From contig CAWIUN010000020.1 of assembly GCA_963839285.1 (NCBI GenBank), forward strand, positions 924,449 to 988,448: a DNA stretch of 64,000 nt. The letters run 5' to 3'. This document shows positions 35,875 to 44,375 of this stretch, piece by piece. The notes below the pieces were generated by a model. That model had not been told where the DNA came from and searched no databases. It worked only from the letters and a program-made list of their open reading frames with translations. The translations under genes were made by a program, and so were the position numbers. This stretch comes from DASSSQ01 sp963839285 (GTDB taxonomy: Bacteria > Actinomycetota > Thermoleophilia > Gaiellales > Gaiellaceae). Position 1 is the first letter of the stretch, and each line of letters opens with the position of its first letter.

Positions 35875-36431
35875 TGACCCACCTGGCCGAGACCACGGAC
35901 GCCGCCCTCGTCGCCCGCTGCAGGGACGGCGACGACGAGGCCTGGCGGGCGCTCGTGGAGCGCTTCTCGCGCTACGTCCACGCGATCTGCACCCAGGGCT
36001 TCCGCCTCGTCGGCGCCGACGCCGAGGACGCGTTCCAGGACGTCTTCGCCAAGGTCTACGAGCAGCTGCCGCGCCTGCGCGACGACGGCGCGATCCGGCC
36101 GTGGATCGCGCAGCTGACCCGGCGGACGTGCATCGACCGGCTGCGCGAATCGGGCCGCGAGACGCCCGCCGAGAACGTCGAGCCGCCGGGCGTCGACGAT
36201 CTGATCCCCGTGCTCGACGAGGCGCTGAGCGTGCGCGAGGCGCTCGCGGAGCTCTCGCCGGCGTGCGCCGAGATCCTCGACCGGTTCTTCGCCCGGGACG
36301 AGAGCTACCGCACGATCGGCGAGGCGCTCGAGCTGCCGCCGGGGACGATCGCGAGCCGGATCTCGCGCTGCCTCGAGAAACTGCACGCCGCGTTGGAAGA
36401 TCGAGGGGCCGATCTCCGTCCTGAGGCATAG
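35874..36431 (+). CDS. Sigma-70 family (ECF-like) sigma factor
   Basis: 185 residues with region 2 (CRDGDDEAWRALVERFSRYV, DAFQDVFAKVYEQLPRLR) and region 4 (YRTIGEALELPPGTIASRIS then RCLEKLHAAL). No fused extra domain. ECF factors direct RNA polymerase to stress-response promoters; the target set is unknown. Translation is coupled to the MFS gene, and a 90-residue protein of unknown type follows immediately, which might regulate it. Confidence 0.85.
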   Translation: MTHLAETTDAALVARCRDGDDEAWRALVERFSRYVHAICTQGFRLVGADAEDAFQDVFAKVYEQLPRLRDDGAIRPWIAQLTRRTCIDRLRESGRETPAENVEPPGVDDLIPVLDEALSVREALAELSPACAEILDRFFARDESYRTIGEALELPPGTIASRISRCLEKLHAALEDRGADLRPEA

Positions 36432-36704
36432 GTGATTCGAATGGACGCGAACGACAGCCAACAGCTCGGACGGGCCATCGGGGCCTTGCCACCCGCGCCG
36501 CAGGCGTGGGTGGAGGCTGCTGCCGGCCTGCCACGTGCCCGTCGCGAGCTGGACGTCCTCCTCGAGAGGGCGGAGGAGGACAGCGCGTTGCGAGCTCGGC
36601 TGATCGCGGACCTCGAATCCGGGCTCGCGGAGTCGGGGCTGTCCCCGGCTCCGCGGTTGCTCACAGAGGCGCGCCGGCGGCTGCGCGCCCTGCCGCCCGC
36701 GTGA
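36432..36704 (+). CDS. Small helical protein after the sigma factor gene
   Basis: 90 residues from GTG 36432, or 87 from ATG 36441. The sequence is mainly alpha-helical with heptad-like leucines (VEAAAGLPRARRELDVLLER, RARLIADLESGLAESGL) and no motif I recognise. Its position directly behind an ECF sigma gene, without a gap, suggests an anti-sigma or partner role, but it lacks the zinc His-x3-C-x2-C motif and has no membrane helix. It overlaps the next gene (GTGA). Confidence 0.5.
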   Translation: MIRMDANDSQQLGRAIGALPPAPQAWVEAAAGLPRARRELDVLLERAEEDSALRARLIADLESGLAESGLSPAPRLLTEARRRLRALPPA

Positions 36705-37285
36705 CGCGCGCCGGCGAGCCGCACCCGGAGACGGTCGCGCCGGTCGACGCCCTGCTGGCGGCCTTCGGCGGCCCGGAGCGGGCGCCGGCGTCGGGCTCGG
36801 CGGCCGCCCTCGTCGGGGCGCTCGCCGCAGCGCTCGTCCTCAAGTGCGCCCGCTTCACGAAGGACGGCGCCCCGGCGGCGCAGGCCGAGGCGCTCTCCAC
36901 GCGGCTGGCACGGCTCGCGGTCGAGGACGAGCGGGCGTACCGCGACGCGCTCGCGGCGATCCGGGAGCCGCCCGGGAGCTCGCAGGAGCAGCGCGACTTC
37001 GCGCTCGGCCGGGCCCTCGCGGTCGCGGCCGAGGTGCCCGCCGCGATCGCGGAGGCCTGCGCCGACGTCGCCCTGCTCGCGGAGGAGCTGGCCCGCTCCG
37101 GCGACCCGGAGCTGCGCGCGGACGCCGAGGCGGCCGCCCTGCTCGCCGCGGCCGCCTCGCAGGCGGCGACCCATCTCGTCGAGGTGAACCTGGCGGCGCG
37201 CAGCGACGACGACGAGGTGCGGCGGGCCGTCTCGGCCGCGGCCGCCGCGACCGAGGTGGCCGCCCGCATCATCGACTCCACGTAG
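36701..37285 (+). CDS. Formiminotransferase-cyclodeaminase-like (FTCD_C) protein
   Basis: 194 residues, all-alpha. The start PVDALLAAFGGPERAPASGSAAALVGALAA matches the FTCD_C cyclodeaminase pattern with the SGSAAA helix start, and AVAAEVPAAIAEACADVALL is the conserved folate-pocket helix. The cyclodeaminase releases ammonia from 5-formiminotetrahydrofolate; family members in actinobacteria are often stand-alone and of unproven activity. Coupled to the preceding gene by a GTGA overlap. Confidence 0.72.
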   Translation: MTRAGEPHPETVAPVDALLAAFGGPERAPASGSAAALVGALAAALVLKCARFTKDGAPAAQAEALSTRLARLAVEDERAYRDALAAIREPPGSSQEQRDFALGRALAVAAEVPAAIAEACADVALLAEELARSGDPELRADAEAAALLAAAASQAATHLVEVNLAARSDDDEVRRAVSAAAAATEVAARIIDST

Positions 37286-37295
37286 CCGCTCGGCG

Positions 37296-37301
37296 TACGA
37301 T
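37296..37301 (+). promoter_or_regulatory. -10-like element before PAS gene
   Basis: TACGAT ends six bases before the GTG at 37308, in the 22-base gap after the FTCD_C stop. Predicts a leaderless PAS-MBL operon. Confidence 0.45.
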
Positions 37302-37307
37302 CGCCCG

Positions 37308-37712
37308 GTGGAACGCCGCCAGCGAGACCTCGTCCTGATCGTCGCCCGGTCCTTCGCGGCCAAGCTCGCGACGCCGACGTTCATCGCCGACGCCGACGGC
37401 AAGCTCGTCTACTTCAACGAGGCGGCGGCCGCCGTCCTCGGCCGCCCCTACCTCGAGGTCGGCGAGCTGCACGCGTCGGAGTGGGCGCAGCTCTTCGCGA
37501 TGGAGACGCTGGACGCGGAGCCGCTGCCGCTCGAGCGGATGCCGGCGGGGATCGCCCTGCTCGAGCAGCGCCCCGCCCACGCGAGCTTCGCGATCGTCGG
37601 GCTCGACGGCGAGCGCCGGGAGATCGCGGTGACGGCGTTCCCGCTGCTCTCGCACCCCGACGAGCTCGTCGGCATCGTGGCGATCTTCTGGGAGGCTCCG
37701 GCGCCGGCATGA
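37308..37712 (+). CDS. Small PAS-domain protein
   Basis: 134 residues forming a single PAS domain: PTFIADADGKLVYFNEAAAAVLGRPYLEVGEL is the PAS core, followed by the PAC-like strand ITAFPLLSHP and a closing strand GIVAIFW. No kinase or regulator domain is attached, so it may bind a ligand and act in trans. It overlaps the metallo-beta-lactamase gene (ATGA), suggesting the two work together. Confidence 0.78.
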   Translation: MERRQRDLVLIVARSFAAKLATPTFIADADGKLVYFNEAAAAVLGRPYLEVGELHASEWAQLFAMETLDAEPLPLERMPAGIALLEQRPAHASFAIVGLDGERREIAVTAFPLLSHPDELVGIVAIFWEAPAPA

Positions 37713-38559
37713 TCGTCCGCGTCTGGGGAGCCCGCGGGTCGCTCGCGGCCCCCGGGCCGACGACGGTCGCCTACGGCGGGAACACCTCGTGCGTCGAGGT
37801 CGAGCTCGCCGGCGCGACGCTGATCCTCGACGCGGGCTCGGGGATCCGCGAGCTCGGCCGGCGGCTCGCCGGCAGGCCGCCCGGCGTCCTCCACCTCTGC
37901 CTGACGCACCTCCACCTCGACCACGTCGAGGGGCTCGGCTTCTTCGAGCCGCTCTGGGCGCCCGGCTGGGAGCTGCACGTCTGGGGCCCGCCGTCGGCGA
38001 CGACCGCGCTGCGCACCCGCGTCTCGAGCTACCTCTCGCCTCCCCTCTTCCCGGTCGGCCTGGCCGAGGCGCCGTCCCGGGTCGAGTTCCTCGACGCGCC
38101 CCGTGACCCGTGGCGGGTGGGGCCGGCGGTGGTCGAGGCGCGGCCCGTCGAGCACCGCGGCGCGACCCTCGGCTACCGCGTCGAGGCGGACGGCGCCGCC
38201 TTCACGTACCTGCCCGACCACGAGCCCTACCTGACGGCGGAGCTCGACGACGACCCGGAGTGGATCTCGGGCTGGGGGCTCGCCGCCGGCGCCGACCTCC
38301 TGTTCCACGACGCGCAGTACACCGAGGACGAGTACGACCGGCGCACCGGCTGGGGACACTCGAGCGTCGACCAGGCGGTGGCCTTCGCCCGTGCCGCCGG
38401 CAGTCGCACGGCTCGGCCTCTTCCACCACGACCCGATGCGCTCGGACGACGAGCTCGACGCGCCTCCACGCCCGGGCCCGCTCGCTGGCCGCGGGCGACG
38501 GGATCGAGGTGTCGATCGCATACGAGGGCTGGGAGACCGAGCTGCCGGCCGGACGCTGA
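37709..38559 (+). CDS. Metallo-beta-lactamase-fold hydrolase, frameshifted
   Basis: Starts MIVRVWGARGSLAAPGPTTV, the N-terminus of the MBL (RNase Z/ phosphodiesterase PhnP-like) fold. Metal ligands are visible: LTHLHLDHVEGL (H-x-H-x-D-H), the later Asp in TYLPDHEP and the C-terminal FHHDP. The frame breaks near 38395 and 38460; the next frames read VARLGLFHHDPMRSDDELDA and RARSLAAGDGIEVSIAYEGW. Two extra bases explain it, giving about 282 residues. Members hydrolyse cyclic nucleotides or RNA. Coupling to a PAS protein suggests signalling. Confidence 0.72.
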
Positions 38560-38644
38560 CGCCTTCCCGGCTCGCTCCGACCGCCGCCGGGACTAGGATG
38601 CGGCCCGCGGCGGGCGCCGGCGGCCGCGCCGGCCGCCCGAGACC

Positions 38645-40274
38645 GTGAGCCCGATGCCCTCGCCTCCACACCGCCTCCGCCGCGCGTCGCTGCTGCGCCT
38701 CCTGCGTCCGCTCGCGCTCGTCGCCGCGCTCCTGCCGGCGGCCGCGCAGCCCGCGCTCGCGGGGGACGGCCTCTTCGTGGGCGCGGCGGACGACGGCGCG
38801 CGCAGCCTCGACCCGATCCGGACGAAGACGGCGCTCGACCTGGCGGCGCTGGCGGGGCTCGCCGCGGTGCGGATGACGATGATCTGGTCTCCCGGCCAGC
38901 AGGCCGTCGCGGGCGACGACCTGCAGGTGCTCCGGAACGCCGCGGCCGCCGCGCAGCTCGACGGCATCCGGCTGATCGTGTCGGTCTACCCGCGCGACCG
39001 GCGGACGACGCCGCTCGGCTCGCGCGCACGCGGCGAGTTCGCGGAGTACGCGGCGTCGATCGCGCGCGCGGCGCCCGTCGGTCCGGGACTTCGTCGTCGG
39101 CAACGAGCCGAACCTCAACCTCTTCTGGATGCCGCAGTTCGGCCGCGGCGGCGTCGACCTCGCCGCGGGCGCGTACGAGCGGCTGCTCGCGCGCACCTAC
39201 GACGCCTTGAAGTCGGTCTCGCCCGACGTCAACGTGATCGGCGGCGCGCTCTCGCCGCGCGGCCAGGACAGGATGGCCTCGCCGCGCCAGACGCACTCGC
39301 CGACCACGTTCATCCGCGACCTCGGGGCGGCCTACCGCCGCAGCGGGCGCACCCGACCGCTGATGGACATGTTCGCGCTGCACCCGTACCTGATCCCCTC
39401 GCGGCTGCCGCCCGACTTCGAGCACCCGCGCACGACGACGATCTCGATCGCCGACTACCCGAAGCTCGTCCGGCTGCTGGCGCAGGCCTTCAAGGGGACG
39501 GCCCAGCGCGGCGCCGGCCTCCCGATCGTCTACGACGAGTTCGGCTACCAGTCGGCGATCCCGCCGGCGAAGCGGCCGCTCTACACCCACCTCGGCGCGC
39601 CGGCGGCCGCGGACGCGATCACCGAGGCCCGGCAGGCCGCCTACTACCGGCAGGCCTTCGCGCTGGCCGCCTGCCAGCCCACCGTGGCCGGGATCCTGAT
39701 CTTCCACGTCGCCGACGAGCGCGACGCGCGGGCCTGGCAGTCGGGCGTCTACTACAGCGACGGGACGCCGAAGTCGAGCCTGGCCGCCGTCCGCGCCGCG
39801 GCGGGCGCCGCGCAGGCGGGCACGCTCGCGACGTGCCCCGGGAACGCGCGGCCGGCGCTCGACGACGTCGTCTTCCGCGAGCCGGCCGCCGGCTCGGCGG
39901 GCCAGTTCGCGCTCGAGATCGCCTGCACGCTGCCGTGCGCCTACCGCGCCGAGCTCCTCGACGCGCAGACGGGCGCCTCCGTCGGCACCGCGTCCGGGGA
40001 CGCCGTCGGAGCGGAGACCGTGCGGCTGCCGGTGCCGCCCCTGCCCGCGGGGAGCTACCAGTACGCGCTGCGGGTCTTCGGCGCCGGGCGGCCGGGAACG
40101 GCGGTGACCCGCTACAGCCGTCCGTTCCCGGCCGGGGCCTCGCAGGCGCCGCCCCCGCCGGCAACCGGCCCGGCCTGGGTCCCGGCGACGCCGCTGCCCG
40201 CGGCGCCCGGGCCGCTGCCGACCCTCCTCCCCACGCTCGCCGACGCGCCGGTGCCGTCGGCGCAGACCGGCTAG
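38645..40274 (+). CDS. Secreted TIM-barrel glycosidase-like protein, frameshifted
   Basis: A signal peptide with LRRASLLRLLRPLALVAALL starts at GTG 38645. The mature part begins as a cellulase/GH39-type barrel: VRMTMIWSPGQQ, RLIVSVYPRD, then FVVGNEPNLNLFWM, where the Glu after N would be the acid/base of clan A, and PIVYDEFGYQSAIPP with the second catalytic Glu. After about residue 400 comes a Pro-rich beta-sandwich tail, ending LADAPVPSAQTG. The frame breaks near 39085, repaired by one base. Sugar substrate unknown. It precedes the DMFA-like gene by 3 bases. Confidence 0.68.
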
Positions 40275-40277
40275 CCC

Positions 40278-41522
40278 GTGCGGACCTCGACGACGCTGCT
40301 GGGCGCGGCCGCGCTCGCGCTCGCCGCCGGCGCCCTGGAGCCGGCGAGCGCCACGGCGGCGCCCTCGAGCGCGCTTCGCCCGAGCCTGACGGCGACGTTC
40401 GCGGCGACCTCCTACGCCCCGGGGCAGCTGGCGCGGCTGAGGGTGAGGGGTCGCCCGCGGCGGCTCGAGCTGCAGATCCTCCGGGCCGGCGCCGAGCGCG
40501 CCTGGTCGAGCGTCGGCAGACCGTGGGGGCCGGCCCGGGCGCTCCGCTTCCGGCGGGCGGGCCGCAACACGGTCCTCGTCCGCACGGGCGACTGGCCGAG
40601 CGGGCTCTACTTCGCCCGCCTGACCGCGCCGGGCGGGCGCGCGGTCGCCTTCGCGCCGTTCGTGATCCGCCCGGGGGTCGCCGGCGGCAACCGGGTCGCG
40701 GTGATCCTGCCGACCTACACGTGGCAGGCCTACAACGTCTTCGACGCGAACGGGGACGGACGCGCGGACTCCTGGTACCGCGACCACACCCGGCACAGCG
40801 TCAGCCTCGGCCGCCCCTTCGCCGCGACGGGCAAGCCGCCCCACTACCGCACGCAGCAGCGCGGCTTCCTCCGCTTCCTCGTGCACACCGGCAGGCAGGC
40901 CGACTACCTGACCGACGAGGACCTCGAGCGCGTCGGCAGCGGCGACGAGCTGGCGCAGCGGTACGACCTGATCGTGTTCTCCGGGCACGAGGAGTACGTG
41001 ACCGAGCGGATCTACGACCTGACGCAGCGCTACCGGGACCTCGGCGGCAACCTCGCCTTCCTCTCGGCCAACAACTTCTTCTGGCGGGTCAACCGCAACG
41101 GCGCCAGGCTGTGGCGGACGCGACTCTGGCGGACGCTCGGGCGCCCGGAGGCGCAGCTCGTCGGCGTGCAGTACCGCGGCAACGACCGCGGCGGCCACAC
41201 GGCGCCGTACGTCCTGACGAACCCGGGCGCGGCTCCCTGGCTGTTCGCCGGCCTCGAGCTCGGCGTCGGGGCGACGCTCGGCACCGCCCGCTACGGGATC
41301 GAGTTCGACATGGTCGCGCCCGAGTCGCCGCCGGGCACCACCGTGCTCGCGACCGTCAGCCCCGGCCTCGGCGACGGCACGATCCTCGGCCAGATGAGCT
41401 ACTACGAGACGTCCGCCGGGGCCAAGGTCTTCGCCGCCGGCACGCTCGGCTTCGGCGGCTCGGACAATCCGGTGGCCTCGACCCTCTTCGCCAACCTCTG
41501 GCAGCACCTCTCGGCGGCCTGA
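40278..41522 (+). CDS. Secreted N,N-dimethylformamidase-beta-like protein
   Basis: 414 residues, intact. Signal peptide first. The VILPTYTWQAYNVFDANGDG block, then DYLTDEDLERVG and LIVFSGHEEYVTERIYDLTQ and FLSANNFFWRVNR correspond to the C-terminal domain of the dimethylformamidase beta subunit, a glutamine-amidotransferase-like fold that in these secreted proteins has an uncertain substrate. It shares a rightward unit with the glycosidase-like gene, suggesting they act on the same outside polymer. GTG start at 40278. Confidence 0.7.
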   Translation: MRTSTTLLGAAALALAAGALEPASATAAPSSALRPSLTATFAATSYAPGQLARLRVRGRPRRLELQILRAGAERAWSSVGRPWGPARALRFRRAGRNTVLVRTGDWPSGLYFARLTAPGGRAVAFAPFVIRPGVAGGNRVAVILPTYTWQAYNVFDANGDGRADSWYRDHTRHSVSLGRPFAATGKPPHYRTQQRGFLRFLVHTGRQADYLTDEDLERVGSGDELAQRYDLIVFSGHEEYVTERIYDLTQRYRDLGGNLAFLSANNFFWRVNRNGARLWRTRLWRTLGRPEAQLVGVQYRGNDRGGHTAPYVLTNPGAAPWLFAGLELGVGATLGTARYGIEFDMVAPESPPGTTVLATVSPGLGDGTILGQMSYYETSAGAKVFAAGTLGFGGSDNPVASTLFANLWQHLSAA

Positions 41523-41654
41523 CCACCCCGGTCGCGACGGACGGAGGAGCCGCCCGCGAGGTACGGCTTCCCCCACCACCGAACGCCTGCTCCCCCCACT
41601 GGCGCGGGCGGCGTCGCGGTGCGAGTCTCTGCTCACACGATTCGAGGAGAGCAG

Positions 41655-41897
41655 ATGACCTTCGCACACACATCCGAGCTCGCGTACCGCTCCGGCGACG
41701 GGATCGAGGTCTCGCTGCTCTGGAGCCGGCTCACGAACCGCCTGACCGTCCTGGTCGGCGACCTGAGGACGGGCGAGTTCTTCGACTTCTCACCGCCGCA
41801 CGACAAGGGGCTCGACGCGTTCAACCACCCCTTCGCCTACGCGCCCGAGGACGCCGGGCTCGCATCGCTCGCGAGCCGCGGCCCCGTCTATGCCTGA
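41655..41897 (+). CDS. Small conserved actinobacterial protein
   Basis: 80 residues from ATG 41655, with GAGGAGAGCAG just upstream. The body TSELAYRSGDGIEVSLLWSR, then LTVLVGDLRTGEFFDF and LDAFNHPFAYAPEDAGL looks like a small beta-alpha protein that I recall from many actinobacteria without a function. No exported signal. A terminator-like hairpin follows about 50 bases after the stop. Confidence 0.65.
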   Translation: MTFAHTSELAYRSGDGIEVSLLWSRLTNRLTVLVGDLRTGEFFDFSPPHDKGLDAFNHPFAYAPEDAGLASLASRGPVYA

Positions 41898-41947
41898 TCC
41901 GCGTCACGCCTGATCGGGCGCAGACCTCACCTCGCGCCAAGCACCCC

Positions 41948-41971
41948 GAGGGCCGCCGTCGAGCGGCCCTC
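41948..41971. terminator. Hairpin between convergent genes
   Basis: GAGGGCCGC, six-base loop, GCGGCCCTC: a 9-base perfect stem between the end of the small plus gene and the end of the small secreted minus gene. CTCCTGTTCC follows, weakly T-containing. Confidence 0.55.
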
Positions 41972-41988
41972 CTCCTGTTCCCGGTCGG

Positions 41989-42198
41989 CTAGAGGTCGGC
42001 GCTCGAGACGGCGCGGCCGGCGTTCGGGCAGTGGCCGTCGGCATGGTGCCGCTCCACCGCCGCGGGCGCGCGCGAGTGTGCGGGCGCCTTCGCCGGCGCG
42101 GGAGCAGAGCCGCCGTGGGTCGACCCGAGCGCCGCCCCGCCGCCGGCGGCAACCGCTCCGACGACGACTGCGACCGCGAATGTCTTCCGTCCTGGCAC
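41989..42198 (-). CDS. Small secreted protein with a Cys-Pro motif
   Basis: 69 residues from a GTG preceded by an excellent AGGAGGT. A Lys-Arg-rich start and hydrophobic helix (TFAVAVVVGAVAAGGGAALG) form a signal peptide; the mature part is His-rich (ERHHADGHCPNAG) with one Cys. A terminal H-C-P-N-x-G motif is common in small secreted actinobacterial peptides. Function unknown. Confidence 0.6.
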   Translation of the reverse strand: MPGRKTFAVAVVVGAVAAGGGAALGSTHGGSAPAPAKAPAHSRAPAAVERHHADGHCPNAGRAVSSADL

Positions 42199-42357
42199 GC
42201 GACACCTCCTGTGACGACCGCCACGAAGTATGGCAGACGGCCGGGCGGGACGCGACGACCCCGCTGCGCCACGGACCGGCCTGTCCGGATGCGCCCGCAT
42301 CGGCGATGATCCGACCGTCGCCGGGGTCCGGGCCGGCGCACGGGAAAGGAGGACGGC

Positions 42358-43341
42358 ATGCGTCTCCAGGCAGGCGCGGGCGCGAAGAAGACGGTCGAGC
42401 CGGGCGCCGCGCCGGCACGGGTCGTGCTCGCGCAGGGCGCGCGCGGGGAGCTGGTGCGCCAGGTGCAGGCGGTGCTCGCGGATGCCGGGCACTACAGGGA
42501 CGTCCTCGACGGCGACTACGGCGACGGGACCGCGAAGGCGGTCGACGGGTTCCGGCGGAACGCGGGCCTCGGCGCCGGCCGGATCGTCGACACGGCGACG
42601 TGGGCGGCGCTGCTGCAGCGGCCGCTCCCCGACGTGCGCGAGCGCGCGCTCGGCGTCACCGCGGCCTTCGAGGGGCACGGGTTCGGCCTCGTCGCCGGCA
42701 ACTACGACGGTGCGGGCATCACCTGGGGGATCATCGGCTTCACGCTCGCGTCCGGGAACGTGACCGCGCTCGCGTTCGAGGCGGAGAAGCGGGCGCCGGG
42801 CTGCCTCGAGCGCGCGTTCGGCGCGAAGGCGCGCGAGCTCGTGCAGGTGCTGGCTGCGCCGCGCGCGACGCAGCTCGCCTGGGCGGACGCGATCAGCGCC
42901 GGCGCGCGCAAGACGAGCGTCCGCGAGCCGTGGCGCTCCGGCTTCCGCCGCCTCGGCGAGCTGCCCGAGGTGCAGGCGCTGCAGCTCGAGCGGGTCGACG
43001 CGGCCTACTTCCAGCCGGCCCGGCGCACCGCGCACGACCTCGGCCTCCGCACCGAGCTCGGGCTCGCGCTCTGCTTCGACGTCCACGTCCAGAACGGCGG
43101 CGTCGCCGCGAAGACGCGCGACCGGATCCGGGGCGAGCTGGCCGCCCAGCCGATCCACAAGGAGCGCGAGCTGCGGACGATCGTCGCGAATGCGGTCGCC
43201 GACGCCTCCCGCGCCGAGTACCGCGAGGACGTGCGCTCGCGCAAGCTGACGCTGGCGACCGGCGCGGGCAGGGTGCACGGCGCGACCTACGTGCTCCGCA
43301 ACTGGGGTCTCGACAGCTCGCCGCTCGACCCGCGCGGATGA
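42358..43341 (+). CDS. Peptidoglycan-binding protein with lysozyme-superfamily-like domain
   Basis: 327 residues. The N-terminal domain is PG_binding_1 (ELVRQVQAVLADAGHYRDVL then DGDYGDGTAKAVDGFRRNAG). Then TAAFEGHGFGLVAGNYDGAG and ITWGIIGFTLASGNVTALAF look like a GH46 chitosanase-like or related lysozyme-superfamily active site, with a candidate catalytic Glu in the first and Asp in the second. No signal peptide is seen, so it may be released by lysis or by another route. An AAAGGAGGA ribosome binding site precedes the ATG. Confidence 0.65.
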   Translation: MRLQAGAGAKKTVEPGAAPARVVLAQGARGELVRQVQAVLADAGHYRDVLDGDYGDGTAKAVDGFRRNAGLGAGRIVDTATWAALLQRPLPDVRERALGVTAAFEGHGFGLVAGNYDGAGITWGIIGFTLASGNVTALAFEAEKRAPGCLERAFGAKARELVQVLAAPRATQLAWADAISAGARKTSVREPWRSGFRRLGELPEVQALQLERVDAAYFQPARRTAHDLGLRTELGLALCFDVHVQNGGVAAKTRDRIRGELAAQPIHKERELRTIVANAVADASRAEYREDVRSRKLTLATGAGRVHGATYVLRNWGLDSSPLDPRG

Positions 43342-43366
43342 GCGGCGCCACCGCCCGCCGTGTGCG

Positions 43367-43372
43367 TACCCT
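43367..43372 (+). promoter_or_regulatory. -10-like element before ubiX
   Basis: TACCCT ends six bases before the ATG at 43379, the spacing expected for a leaderless transcript. Confidence 0.45.
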
Positions 43373-43378
43373 GAGGCG

Positions 43379-43963
43379 ATGAAGCGTCGCCGGATCGTCG
43401 TCGGGATCACGGGCGCCTCGGGCGCGATCTACGGCGTCCGCCTGCTCGAGCAGCTGCGCGCGGCCGACGTCGAGACGCACCTGATCGCCACCCGCTGGGC
43501 CCGCGTCACGATCGAGCACGAGACCGGCCGCGCCTGGGCCGACGTGAAGGCGCTGGCCGACCACGCCTACGCCGAGGCCGACCAGGCCGCCGCGATCTCG
43601 AGCGGCTCGTTCCGCACCGACGGCATGGTGATCGCCCCCTGCTCGGCGAAGACGCTCGCCGCGATCGCGAACGGCTTCGCCCACAACCTCGTCTGCCGCG
43701 CCGCGGACGTCATGCTCAAGGAGCGGCGCCCGCTCGTCCTCGCCGTCCGCGAGACGCCGCTGCACGCGATCCACCTGCGCAACATGCTCACCCTGGCCGA
43801 GCTGGGAGTCACGATCGCCCCGCCGATCCCCGCCTTCTACTCGCTCCCGGAGCGCGTCGAGGAGGTCGTCGACCAGACCGTGCTCCGCCTGCTCGACCAG
43901 CTCGGGATCGAGCTCGAGTCGCCGGTGCGCTGGTCCGGCCTGCCCGCCGAGCCCGTCGACTGA
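43379..43963 (+). CDS. ubiX: UbiX flavin prenyltransferase
   Basis: 194 residues, standard for UbiX/Pad1. The start IVVGITGASGAIYGVRLLEQ is the FMN-binding loop, and AAISSGSFRTDGMVIAPCSA with KTLAAIANGFAHNLVCRAAD and RPLVLAVRETPLHAIHLRNM are the family's hallmarks. It prenylates FMN to make prFMN for UbiD-type decarboxylases; no ubiD is seen in the window. Its 3' end is partly duplicated 261 bases downstream. Confidence 0.95.
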   Translation: MKRRRIVVGITGASGAIYGVRLLEQLRAADVETHLIATRWARVTIEHETGRAWADVKALADHAYAEADQAAAISSGSFRTDGMVIAPCSAKTLAAIANGFAHNLVCRAADVMLKERRPLVLAVRETPLHAIHLRNMLTLAELGVTIAPPIPAFYSLPERVEEVVDQTVLRLLDQLGIELESPVRWSGLPAEPVD

Positions 43964-43972
43964 GGGCGGGCG
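43900..43972 (+). repeat. Direct repeat, copy A (ubiX 3' end)
   Basis: The last 64 bases of ubiX plus the following few bases, including GAGTCGCCGGTGCGC and GAGCCCGTCGACTGAGGG, recur as copy B at 44161. The copies match almost base for base over their first 30 bases and again over the final 25, with small differences between. Weaker similarity continues another 60-100 bases downstream of each. Confidence 0.7.
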
Positions 43973-44357
43973 CCCGGCCGGCGCAGTCCGCGTCAGCCGG
44001 CGGCCCGGGCCGGCAGCCTGTCGCCGACCTCGTGCCAGCGGTCGCGGAACAGCTCTTCGAGAGATTTAGACAGGGGTCGTCGCGAGCGCCCGGCCGCTCG
44101 CCGGCCTTCACGCGCCCGGAGCTCGCCGCGGTCGCAGTGGACGGCGGTCCACCGCCGACGGCTCGGGATCGACTCGAGTCGCCGGTGCGCAGATCCGCGC
44201 CTCCCGGCAGAGCCCGTCGACTAGGGCGGGCGCCGGGCTCCCGCAACCCGCGCCCCGGCCGGTCAGCTGCCGGCCCGCTTCGTCAGGCATCGTGCGGCGG
44301 TGAGGGCCGGCGGCCTGTCGGCGACCTCGGCCCATCCCTCGAACGAGCGACGGCGCC
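43964..44357. other. Gene-free region with repeat copy B and a possible gene remnant
   Basis: No complete gene is supported here. On the minus strand about 30 codons ending at a TGA near 43994 read KSLEELFRDRWHEVGDRLPA, which looks like a real C-terminus without a recognisable beginning, so a gene remnant is possible. The segment also has one of the few lower-GC patches nearby (GAGAGATTTAGACAGG). It is the left edge of the defence-type region. Confidence 0.4.
44161..44234 (+). repeat. Direct repeat, copy B of the ubiX 3' end
   Basis: GCTCGGGATC...GAGTCGCCGGTGCGC...GAGCCCGTCGACTAGGG, a diverged copy of 43900-43972. In this copy the reading frame of ubiX is not kept. Confidence 0.7.
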
Positions 44358-44375
44358 GTGCGCCAGACTTGCCGC

